A program made the position numbers and the translations under genes. Of a DNA stretch of 64,000 bases, positions 31,501 to 42,457 are shown piece after piece (within the stretch, counting starts at the first letter, position 1; each line of letters begins with the position of its first letter). This DNA is from Rhizophagus irregularis (Eukaryota; Glomeromycota; Glomeromycetes; Glomerales; Glomeraceae): contig NC_089437.1 of the NCBI RefSeq assembly GCF_026210795.1, positions 310,001 through 374,000 on the forward strand. The letters run 5' to 3'. The notes beneath the pieces are model-generated. The model worked only from the letters and a program-made list of their open reading frames with translations, did not search any database and was not told the DNA's origin.

Positions 31501-33900
31501 ATAAAAGTACATCAAAATAATCTTCATTACTCTTCCCCTTTTTTTTAAAACATGGCACTTTAAAAGTTAAAAGGTAAACGGATCATCGGGTAATACATGT
31601 AATACAACATCCCAAAAATTAGAATCTCGGTAAAAGTTAATCGTTTTTAATAGTGTAAATCCTTTAGAACATAATGCGATTAATGTAATCAGGTGTAAAT
31701 TACTCAAATAAAATTGAATTACTAAATAAAGTAATGATTCTATCGGATTAGTAGCCGTAGTAGGTGAAGATTTGTTAAAAAGCATTCGGAACATTTAAAT
31801 AATACTTTTTTGTGATTAAATATTTGTGGGAAAAATTGAAATAAGAAAAATTGTTTGGCGTTCAATAAAACCTCGTTCAGTTTAGTCTCCTACTTTCAGA
31901 TTGGCTGTAATTTTAATCGCCTGATATACGTTCATTGATATATCATATTCAGAAATTTTTAATCATTTGGCGCATCGGACATATGGAAACATAAAAAGCA
32001 AAAGGAAGATGTAGTTGTGTAGTATGTAATATTTGTATAATAAAATATAATAAAATATAATATAGTAAAAATATAATAAAATAATATATTTAACATATTT
32101 TTTATATACACTTTATTCACAGTATACATATATATTTCTTTATTGATGCATAACGCAACATCACAATCATCATCAATCAATATTAATCATATCAGGAAAT
32201 AAAAAATAGAGAAACTCATAACCAGATTGATTATTTTTGTGATTTTTGTGATCTTTTGACACGCTTTACGTTCGTGATAGAAATAAGAATATTTCTAAAT
32301 ATTACAATTATTTGTTTATTAAAAGTGCAATGGGGAAATTGTTTGTATGATTAAATTTTTATTGTGTCACCTTTTTTTTTTTACGTGAAATTTTTTTTTT
32401 TTTTTTTTTTTTCAACAAAGAAAAATAGCCTATAAAATAAAAAATAAAAAAAAAAATACAATAAATTTTTTTTTTTTTGCCGATTATGACCTTTCAAATA
32501 AAAAAAAAAAAAATAAATAAATATATTATTGGTATTGATAGTATGAAAAGCATATGAATTAAGTGGCGTTTTTACTATCATCGGAAATAAAAAAAAAAGA
32601 TTATTTTAAATAAATTCGTTTTTTTTTATTGTGATTTATTTATAGTAATTTATAGTAATTTATAGTAATTTATAGAATTTATAGTAAAAAAAAAAATTTA
32701 TAAAAAATTATATAATAAAAAAAATTAATTATTATATTTTATTACACGTTATCTTTTTTTAAAAAAAAATTTATTTTTTTTTTACTTTTTTTATATTTAT
32801 TATTATTTTTTATTTATTTTTTATTAATATTTTTAATATTTTAATTTTAATTTTTTTATGTTATTTTTATTTTTACTTTTTCCTTTTTTAAATAATCTTT
32901 TTAAAATCTTTAAAAAATCTTAAAAATCTTTAAAAATCCTTAAAAAATCTTTAAAAAAAATCTTTTTTTATAAAAATTCCTTATTTATTACACGTCGATA
33001 ATGTTCGGAAAGTTCGGAACGTCAAAAAAAGAATTCTATTTTTTTATATCGAAATACTTAATATATCGAAAATACTTAAAAAGTACAAGAAAGTGAAATC
33101 ATTTTAATGCAAGATTACCGTAAAAATAAAAAAATAATAGAATAAAAAAAGTTTTCAATAGAATCAAAAAGAATAAAAAAATTGTTTTAACCAGATTTAT
33201 CAATTGATTTATCCTTTATATAATTTAATATTATATCAATTTAGGAATTTGATACAAGATAATATAATAAACAAATCAAGACTTTAAATAAACATATTTC
33301 ATTTTAACAATCAATCGATCTCTCTTATTTTAAATCATTTATTAAATATTTATTTTATTATACATACATATTATACATATTATACATTATATATACATAT
33401 ACATATTACATATTACATATACATATATAATATATAATATATGTATATAAATATATATATACGTACAGTAAATATAATATATAGTATAAATATTTTTCAT
33501 TTTTTTTCAGGAGCGATTACTTAAACAAGTATAGTTTGAAAGTCGCAGTTATTTCATTGCATAGCCACAATCAAACTTTATTAATAATATATATATATAT
33601 TTATTTATTTTTTTTTACGGTAGTCAATATACGACGAATTAAGAAATAATTAAGTTCCTATAGTTTACAAATAATAGAAATTCATTGCCAGTTCTGTCCT
33701 ATTCTTTTTTTATATTTTTTGTGTAAACAAAAACATTGATCAAAAAAAGTTCATGAAAAAAAAAACATAAATATGCTCCATGAAAAACAAAATTTTCCTT
33801 TTGATAGTCAAAAAAAAATTTGGGAAAAAAAATTTTTTTTTTAAAAAAAAATAAAAAAATAAAAAATAAAAATAAATAATTAATAATAATTAATAAACAA
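28600..33900. other. Long AT-rich gene-poor interval upstream of the HMG gene
   Basis: I see no convincing gene. It holds many homopolymer runs, (TAAAA)n around 29040-29080, a degenerate AAGTAAATACTACTTAC repeat at about 30940-31060, and TTATAGTAA repeats at 32640-32690. A minus ORF at 31567-31794 has a fairly protein-like composition but no support. The last 400 bp, rich in A/T runs, should contain the HMG-gene promoter and leader. Confidence 0.5.
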
Positions 33901-33905
33901 TAAAA

Positions 33906-34359
33906 ATGATTGGACATTCAACTTCACGTGCTTGTGTTTTCATAAATTCAAATAATCCATCCTTACCCAGTCAATTAATAAATTCTCCTACTCCTTTGAT
34001 ACGACCACCATTTCCTCCTACAATAGATCCACACGATCTAATTTCTCCAGTTAATACTTCAAAGGATTCTAAGGATGATTTAAGTCAAAAAAAGCTTCGT
34101 ACAAGGGCTCCTAACGCTTTTATAATTTATCGTAAGGTTTTTATTGAAACTGCACGTTCTCAAGGTTATTATTTACCAATGACTGTGATTTCTTCCATGG
34201 CATCTCAATCTTGGGAAAAAGAAAATGAAGTGGTTAAATCTGAATATAGACGTTTAGCAAGGGAAGCTTTTAATATTCATTGTGAAATGTTACCAAAATC
34301 TTTTTCTCCACGTCGTAGAAAAAGAGAGAAATGGAACATAATCTCTTTTGATGACCAAG

Positions 34360-34391
<32 letters not shown>

Positions 34392-34712
34392 TTTATGAGA
34401 ACGAAGAAAGAGGAATTACCGGGTTTATTTAGTTGGAATAGTCGATCTACTACTGAACCTTGTATTGAACATGTTACTTTTACAAATCCAATGTTATCAT
34501 CATCTAATTTATGTTCATCCGGTTTATCCGGTTCCCCTGAATTAAGTAATAATATTCTTTTAAAAGAACATTATAATCCTGCTCTTAAATTACCCCCTTT
34601 AATTCCCTCTAATAATAAGAATCATGCGATGCATACTTCACTTCCTAAATTATTTAAACCTGTAATTTCTAGTAAAATTCGTTTATTATTGAATGATGAT
34701 GATGATGAATAA
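33906..34712 (+). CDS. MATA-type HMG-box protein
   Basis: 268 residues, a single exon. Residues about 65-128 form an HMG box: RTRAPNAFIIYRKVFIETAR, then PMTVISSMASQSWEKE, then YRRLAREAFNIH. This order and the PNAFIIYR start match fungal mating-type (MATA) HMG boxes, which bind and bend DNA in the minor groove in the nucleus. A basic SPRRRKREK patch (about 134-142) follows and could be a nuclear-localisation signal. An Asn run encoded by (AAT)n lies at about 153-162, and the acidic C-terminus ends in DDDDE. N- and C-terminal thirds are Pro/Ser-rich and low complexity. Rhizophagus species carry many such paralogues, so membership of the family does not make this the mating-type locus. Confidence 0.9.
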
Positions 34713-35018
34713 ATAATAATAATAATAATAAAAAAAAAAAAGGTATTTGTATTTTTTTTGTTTTGTATATATTTATATATACGGGTTTTTGTTTCTTTTT
34801 TCTGGGATTTTATTTATTTTTATTTTATTTTTTTATTATATATATATATTTGCATTATTATGAGATTAGTTGATTACTATTTTTTTTAAAAAAAATTTTC
34901 TTGTAAATAACTCCGACGTATAATGATACATTTTTGTAATAGGAACAAATTTTTTTTTTTTAAAAAAAAAAAAAAAAAATTATTTTTTTTTCATTAATAA
35001 AAAAAAGATCTCTTTTCC
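34713..35018. other. 3' flank of the HMG gene
   Basis: It starts with an (AAT)n run and poly-A, then a T-rich region. The HMG transcript probably ends here; no single signal stands out. Confidence 0.4.
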
Positions 35019-35208
35019 TTATACTGTAAAAGAATATACTGTAAAAGAAATATACTGTAAAAGAATATACTGTAAAAGAATATACTATAAAAGAAAGATA
35101 CTATAAAAGAAAAATACCGTAAAAGAATATACTGTAAAAGAAAAATACTGTAAAAGAAGATACTGTAAAAGAAATATACTGTAAAGAAGATACTGTAAAG
35201 AAAAGAAG
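35019..35208. repeat. Tandem repeat, unit about 14-16 bp
   Basis: About twelve copies of ATACTGTAAAAGAA with small length changes (ACTATAAAAGAA, ACCGTAAAAGAA variants). A simple minisatellite directly downstream of the HMG gene. Confidence 0.85.
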
Positions 35209-36282
35209 GCTGTGTAAATTTATTATTATATTACAAAACGTTTCACAGAGAAAAGACATTTTTGACATAATTTATTGAAAGACGAAAATTAAGGTACGAT
35301 CTACAAACTATTCGTCCCACTTCTCTTCTTTGTTAAAAGAAACAAAAAAAAAGAAAAAATAAATCAAATGATCAAAATAGTAATTATATACCATTATCAA
35401 ACATTCCTAATTTGAATTTGTTTGATGATTAGATGATGACATATTTTTTTTTTTTCTTCAAGAAAAGGTTTATGTATACATTTTGATTGTAAAACTTAAG
35501 ATTACTTAAGATTTGCTTTATAATGAATTTCCTTAATAGTATAAATCCGTCATTTCGGTATAAATCCGTTTTTAACGATATAAATCCGTTTTTTTTCATT
35601 TTAAGAAAGACTCTCGCTTATCTTGCATAAAACCTTCGTTAAACTTTTCGTTACACGTGATTTTTACTATTTTTGATTCCATCTTTTTTTTTTTGATTGT
35701 TTTAAAAAAGAAATTCTATGAAAAATAAATAACATATGTAAATTATGTAAAGTTTATCAAAACACTTAAAAGTTGGATCACGATAAAAATTACCTTTTTC
35801 TTTACAATATTTTCTTTTTTGCACTACTTTTTCTTTTTTTGCACTACATAAAAAAATAAAAATATCTTTTTCCTTTATAAATGTATCCAACTTTGGGAAG
35901 AACCGGATATATTATAATTCCGATAGATTTAGTATATATTATAGTATTCTTTATTAAACCAGATTTTTTTTATTATTTTTTTTTTTTTTGTGATCATTTT
36001 CATGCAGTAAAATGAGTAAAATGCTATTTTATTGCTAGAAAGGTTTATCGTTAAAAAAGATTTTCTTTTAAATACGCCAAAAGGTAATGATTTATTTTTT
36101 TATTGTCGGAAAATAGTATACCAAAAAGTATATATTTCGGAAAGTAAATATTACTTTGAATAAAAATAAGGTTTTTTTTTTTAAAAAAAACTTGTTAAAC
36201 TATTTTTATATGCACCCGCGAAAAAAAATATTCAGAATAATTAAATGAAATATGGAAAGACGTGATGACGACAAAAAAGAGC
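35209..36282. other. Intergenic, AT-rich
   Basis: No gene seen. It has three TATAAATCCGT units at 35540-35590 and many A/T runs. The minus ORF at 35702-35890 is low complexity and I do not support it. Confidence 0.5.
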
Positions 36283-36388
36283 GTAACAGCCCCAGTGGGT
36301 CTGAGCTCCCTATTTGAGGGAATGGACTAAACTATTTGAGATTAGTTTGAAGTTAGACACTGAAAGTCTGAAAGTCTGAACCTGTTAC
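36283..36388. repeat. Possible 106-bp short element with GTAACAG inverted ends
   Basis: GTAACAG (36283-36289) and CTGTTAC (36382-36388) bound a GC-richer segment with CCCAGTGGGT and a duplicated AAAGTCTGA. It is compositionally distinct from its surroundings. The 7-bp ends alone are weak evidence. Confidence 0.3.
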
Positions 36389-39300
36389 ATCAACCCCTAT
36401 AACTTAAATAATCTTAAATCCTAAATTTATCGAAACTTTAAACAATAAAATCATCTAACCTTAAAATTTTTTTTTTCTTAAACGTTTCAAATATTTTCTA
36501 GCCCAAATTAACTTATGAAATTTGATTTTATAACGCCAAACATGACCAAAATATGACCAAAACATGGAGATAATGTGATGTCACCAATAAAATGTTCGAG
36601 GCGTTATTTACAAAAAGCATCATATCATAAAATATCATAATTCGAGGCGTTATTTACAAAAAGTATCATATCATAAAAATATCATAAAAATATCATAAAA
36701 ATATCATAAAAATATCATAAATATCATAAATATCATAAAAAAAAGTTTTTTTTTTTGTATGAGAAAAAAATGAAAAATTAATTATAAATAGTTTCAAGTT
36801 TAACTTGTACAAATACTTGAAAAATTTTTAACGATTCGATCCGATATTCCGAATCATGAGATATCATTCAGATAGATACTTTGATTAGCATATCCGGAAT
36901 ATCCGGATCATAATCTGGATTCTTACTTTGACTTGATAGATAAACTCGAAACTATAAAAAAAAAAAACGCTAAAATTAATCGTGATATGTCCGATTTTTA
37001 ATTTGAATAAAAAACTTGAAATTTGAAATTAATCGATTTTAATCGAAACTCTAAATTATAATGAACCTGTGAGAAAAAATATCTAATAATGACGTACCTT
37101 TTTGTTTTGAAGGATAGAAAAACGTAGATCTTGGTGTTGTAATATAAACAATAATAAGCCACGTGTGTAATGTCAGTGTAACTCCCGATATTCCAGATTA
37201 TAATCTGGATTCTTAACCAAATTTTGATTTTTGGCCGAAATCTAAAAATAAGGTTAATTTTAGTCAGAATTAAGAATTATCCGCTAAAGTAACAAAAGTG
37301 ACATAACACATGATTTACGGTTATGCATCTCAATATTCAATACTCCTTTTTTTTCTATCGTTAAATTTTCATCGGATATAACCGAATTAATCGAATTCCT
37401 AAATTACACCATGAAATTTGTGTTGTTAAATAACATTTGTTTAACTCAATGATCAGTCAATAAATTATTTATCCGTCAAAAATTCGAACCCTTAATGTGG
37501 GGGGTTAAAATCCTCAATAAGAAAACTGCAAGAAAACTGCAAGAAAACTAAGAAACCGTAAGAAAACTGTACAATATAATCTACAATATAATCCCGACAT
37601 TCATAATTCTGAAATTCACTATCCCAAAAAAAAGTTTACAATCTCAAAATTTTATTATTCCTCATTATAGAATCTCGATATAAAAAGTTATTATTATTTT
37701 GTGGAAAAAACAAAATTATTAACATATTATTATCGGATTATTTGACACAACCTTTCTTTGTAATAAAAATAATATATTTGTCTGTTATTTTTTTATAAAC
37801 TAAAAAAAGATTGCGAGTCATTATGGACATTATAAGAATTTTAATTAAGATTACGTAAACTTAAATACTGAACGATTTTCATTACATAATATCATATGCA
37901 ACAATAATTTCGGATAAATAATTTTTGGAATATTAAAAAATATCAGGATTGAGTTAATTTTCGGGATTATGGATTTTTGGAATTAATGGATTGAGGGGAT
38001 TATGTCATTTTGAGATTTTTTGAGTAGTAGATCCCCTTAAAAAATTGCATCATGAAAATCTTTTTTCATAAAAAAAAAAAAATAAATAATATCCTTAAGG
38101 AGACACCACATATTTTTTTTGTTATCCAAATTTTGATCGATAAAAAAAGAAAACAAATAAATATATGGAAAATTAATATCGGAGTAAATAAAATGTTTTT
38201 TAAACTTAATCGGGTGAAAAAATTCAAATTGTTTCACTACATGTAAAAAATTTATCACTACATGTAAATTAATTTTTTTTTTTTTAGGGAAAAATAATTC
38301 CTTATTATATTACCTTATTATTATTATTATTATTATTACCTTTTACAGCTTTTTATTAAAAAAGAATTTCATTTAATTTCAATTTCATTTAACAAAAAAT
38401 TTTTCCGAAATTTTTTTTTTTATATACCAATTAAATATTTCAAATTAAAATTGATTTTCTAATATATTTTATTATTTAAACAAATATATTCTATTATTTT
38501 ACGAGAAAATAACTAAAAATGATTTACCATGAACCACATGTGCAATGTCGATTGGCAAGTGTAACAGTGTAACACATCAAATAATATCCAAAATATCCGG
38601 CCAGAAATCCTAATTCTGGCCAAAATTACAATAATCAGGTCAATAATTATAATTTTAGTCAAAATTAATAAGGATATGCAACGTGACTAGGTTGTGCGTC
38701 GTCTCCTTCTATCTAAGATACCGGATATGTCCGAATTATTCTTGTCTAAAAATAAAAAATCGGATATATCCGAATTAATTGAATCCTAAATTACACATGA
38801 AAATTGAATAATTTTCACGGGTATTGAGTACGATATTATTAGTTTAACTTTGCCCAAAAAAATTATCAATCCGTCCCAATTTCGATTCCGATATTAAAAA
38901 ACTTTATTATCTAATTTTGGTTATAAAACCAATAACAATTTTTTTATTAAGGGATTTATTTGTATACAATCTTTATTGCATACAATCTTTATAATTGTTT
39001 ACTCATAGTATATATAATTAACTATATTTGTTACTTTCAATTGAGGACATTATAAGGAGATTATTATAATAAAAATAATATTACGTGCAGTCGTGCATAA
39101 ACTTGATACTGAACTATTTATCATATATAATAATAATTTTATACTAATAAATAATAAACTGTCAGGATAATTATTTTGAGATTGTGGATTTTCGAGATTA
39201 TTTAATTTTTGGAATTATGGATGTGATTATATCATTATACCTCATTATACCTAGTACGAAAATTAACAGAAGGAAAGGAAGTGGTAGTTCTTAGTAGTAG

Positions 39301-39730
39301 GATTATTTCATAATGAATCTTTAAATTAAAAAATCATGAAAAATCATAAAAATATCTAGGCGACACCACTGCGACACCGCTGCGACACCATGGCGACACT
39401 CACATATTTTGTTATCCAAATTTAGATCGATTAAAAAAAAATAACAAATAAATACATGAAAATGGATTTAAAAAATTTTTTAAACTTAATCGGGATTCAG
39501 GAGATTCAGGAGAAAATTCAATTGTTTCACTACATGCGAATTTATAAATTTTTTCTAAAAATGACAATTGTAAATGACAATTATTTTAGAAAAATTTTTT
39601 AAAGGAAAAAATAAAATTGTTTTTTTTTTTTACCTTTCTATCCAGTTTGTACTTACAGACAGTTATAAAAATATTTCATTACCGAATTTTTTTATGCGAT
39701 TACTATTCAATTAAATTTATTTTCTATTGT

Positions 39731-39800
39731 CCGAAGCGGAGCGGAGGACTTTCGCACTGTCCCACACGTGACTTACTGTATATACACGTGATTATATATA
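39731..39800. repeat. GC-rich island related to the 427-660 repeat family
   Basis: GTCCGAAGCGGAGCGGAGGA and two ACACGTGA motifs lie in otherwise AT-rich DNA. The GAAGCGGAGC core resembles the CGCTTCGCTCC end of the repeat at 427-660. Confidence 0.35.
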
Positions 39801-40110
39801 ACAACTTTAATACTTTTTATAATATTAGCTTATTAATTTCGATACTTATTCTCGGCCCACAAACCCGTATGATCCCCGTCTTTTTCTACATTTTAAAAAT
39901 AAAAGTAAAAAAATAATTTCGATACTATCAAAATTAGACTCTGTTAAACTTTAGTATAACCTTCATAAGATGTATATAATAAATTTAGTTGTTTTTAAAT
40001 TATTTCTTCATGTAATTTAAGATTCATTAATTATAACGAAACAATATAATAAATGACTTATATCTTGTGTAATTTATTAAAATCTTCAAATAATAAATTA
40101 AAAATATAAA

Positions 40111-40296
40111 ATGGATAGTCAGCCTGTATTTATTCATCCTGAAACACTTAGAAAACGCAAAATTAGAGAAAATGAAACTCATAATCAACGTGAAAGACGT
40201 TATGCTCGTGATGTTTATAAATCGTTGCAAAATATAACACCAATAAGATTTCACTTTAGAAAAACATGCAGCGTGACGCCTGTTTCGGACGTTTAA
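40111..40296 (+). CDS. Short ORF of unknown function, possibly a gene fragment
   Basis: 61 codons opening MDSQPVFIHPETLRKRKI, with a very charged ENETHNQRERRYARDVYKSL stretch that looks like real protein rather than AT noise. It ends at TAA 40294-40296 after a less protein-like tail. There is no partner exon and no domain I can name. It could be a 5' exon, a small gene or a transposon-protein remnant. Confidence 0.3.
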   Translation: MDSQPVFIHPETLRKRKIRENETHNQRERRYARDVYKSLQNITPIRFHFRKTCSVTPVSDV

Positions 40297-41033
40297 CGGT
40301 CACCGTTACCTAGTTATTTAAATAAATAAATATTTTACGAGCGCACCACGTGTACAATGTCACTTGATAACTTTGCATATTTGGATTAAAATAACTAATT
40401 CTTAATTCTGGCGGAAATCACGGTTTTTAGCCTAAGTTAAATAAATTATCAATCTCAAATAATTGATATGTCTGAATTAATCGAGTCAACCTTGTCAACC
40501 TTTGCGAAAAGAAAAAAATCAATCAATTGCAATTTGAATTAATTGAATTAATTGAGTGAAAAAAAAAAATTAATCGCCACATATTATTTTTGAAAAATAA
40601 TACAATCAGAACGAACCCTTCGGTTCAATGAAAAAAATAGTTCATAAGTTTGATATAGCGATTTATATGTTCATATAATTGTATAACCTAGTAAAAAGTT
40701 TGACTTTTTTAGTTAATGTTTGAAAGTGGTCTAGATGACCTAAAAGTGGTCAAATGTTACCATTAACTACCTTAGTTGATGGTTAAAAGTGGTCTAAATG
40801 ACCCTAAAAGTGATAAAATATCCATCAATTAAGTATAAACAAAAATCAAAAGCATGTGTTACAAGCTGATAAACAAGTTAAGGATATAAAGACAAATCTT
40901 AAAAAATCGTTTTATCGTGAAATTCGTTATCGAGATCTGACTGTAATTGTCAAAAATTTTAAGAAAAAAGAACTTTTTTACAATATTTATTCTATAAAGT
41001 ATATCAGATTATTGGTATATATGGTCAATGGCC

Positions 41034-41123
41034 ATCATATGGGCGGATTTGACTCACTTGATGATCAGAATGTCGATCATTTTGGCCAAAATTAACGTTA
41101 ATTTTGGCCAAATCCGCCATATG
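41034..41123. repeat. Fold-back repeat with a perfect 32-bp palindrome
   Basis: 41081-41112 is a perfect palindrome: TTTGGCCAAAATTAAC followed immediately by its reverse complement. Outside it, CATATGGGCGGATTTG (about 41036) is inverted with one base missing at 41109-41123. The whole could fold into a long stem. A MITE-like remnant is the simplest explanation. Confidence 0.6.
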
Positions 41124-41531
41124 TTATAAAGCAAAATTCTAATTCTGACAATTCTGACAAAAAATTCAAAAAAAATTTTTAATTTTATAACTTCAGCCAT
41201 AATCGTCAAAACGCTGGCCAAAATAATACTAGTGTAACGGCTTATAAAAGAAAAGTATCTGCGTGCAATCCGTGCATGTTACTTCGTAAATTAGACCTTA
41301 ACAGTTAATGTGGTTATTCGACATGTATATATACAGTATATAATGCCGGTACAATGAAAATTTATATAAGGTATCGGTACATCGAAGTTTAAATGTACTG
41401 TACTTTCAATTATAAGCCACGTGCAAATGTAACTTTGTATATCCGGATTAGAAACTGGATTCTTAAATTAAATCTTAATTTTGTTTATCGCCGTTTTCAG
41501 AATTCTGCTTCCTCATGCAAATTACTTAATA

Positions 41532-41660
41532 CTAGGAAACGGGAACCGTTGTAAGTCCGGAGCGAAAAACTAAAATTTGCGATTTCATTGGGTAACGATC
41601 ACGTGGCGGACGGCATGATCGATTTTTTTCATACTGCGTAGACATATATTTCCTTGGACA
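41532..41660. repeat. GC-rich dispersed repeat, copy B
   Basis: The first 34 bases (41532-41565) are identical to 427-460, and CTGCGTAGACATATAT at about 41635 matches the other end of copy A. The middle differs completely and has TCACGTGGCGGACGGC. It looks like a short element with conserved ends and a variable core. Confidence 0.5.
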
Positions 41661-42300
41661 AAAATAAAATTATTACAGGATGATTGGACAATTTGTCCGG
41701 TAATCGTCCTGTAATTATAGGTGCCGTCGAAATTGCCGAATTGAAATTACGGCATTACGAAATATGGATTTTACCATTTAAATATCAACATTATAGATAC
41801 AAATTATCTACGGCATAATCAAAAAAAAAAATATTTACTATCTTTATGTAATTTTTGTATATTTTTAAATAATTACGGCATTACGGCGATTCAATATATT
41901 ACAGTATAAGCTTCATATGCCGTAATTAATTCCGACGGCAAGTATACCTGTAATTATGTAATTATAATACACAGAAATCTGAAAATAAAACATATTTAGT
42001 CAACACTTAGTATCTAAAACAAAAGTAACAAAATAAATGATTTTCCTATTACAAGAAATGTTAATATATAGAAAAATTCAGATCTGGTGCGTAATAAATC
42101 ACGTGCAATGTCATTTGTACACATACTCGTTAAAAATAAATATTAGAAAATAAATTTAAATATTTTTTTTATTGAATTTTAATGTTTCACGGAAATAAAG
42201 ATACAAGAATTACTTCTAAATGTTTCGCACAATAATAAAAATAACAAGAAAATAAAACTATTTAATAATTATGTATTTAATATTAATCGTGAGGTGACGT

Positions 42301-42457
42301 TTCATCAATCTCTTTATTTTTACATAAAGAGAAATTGGGAATTATTTGAAAAATTCATCAATATCTTTATTTCTTTAATAATTCACCAATCTCTTTATGC
42401 AATTCATCAATCTCTTTGTTCTCACAACTTCGAATTAATTCATCAATCTCTTTTTAA
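42301..42457. repeat. Tandem repeat TTCATCAATCTCTTTAT
   Basis: Five or six imperfect copies of TTCATCAATCTCTTTAT with spacers of 5-30 bp. Noncoding. Confidence 0.7.

Larger units (their letters stand above)
36780..42120. repeat. Diverged tandem/dispersed segments downstream of the HMG gene
   Basis: Segment 37150-38280 is matched in order by 38525-39570. Both have CCAC-TGTG-AATGTC, then TATCC-AGATT with ATTCT, then CGGATATA-CCGAATTAAT, CCTAAATTACAC, GACATTATAAG, TTTTTGGAATTA, CACATATTTT with TTATCCAAATTT, AAACTTAATCGGG and GTTTCACTACATG. Partial copies start at 36840, 40336, 41410 and 42100. No ORF is conserved between copies, so these look like decayed noncoding duplications. Confidence 0.6.

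Noticed and set aside
31567-31794. Minus-strand ORF of 75 codons
   Set aside because: Composition is moderately protein-like but there is no domain, no flanking exon and no repeat of the pattern; not enough to call a gene.
35019-35208. Regular short repeats that could suggest a CRISPR-like array
   Set aside because: Units are contiguous, about 15 bp, without unique spacers, in a eukaryotic context: a minisatellite.
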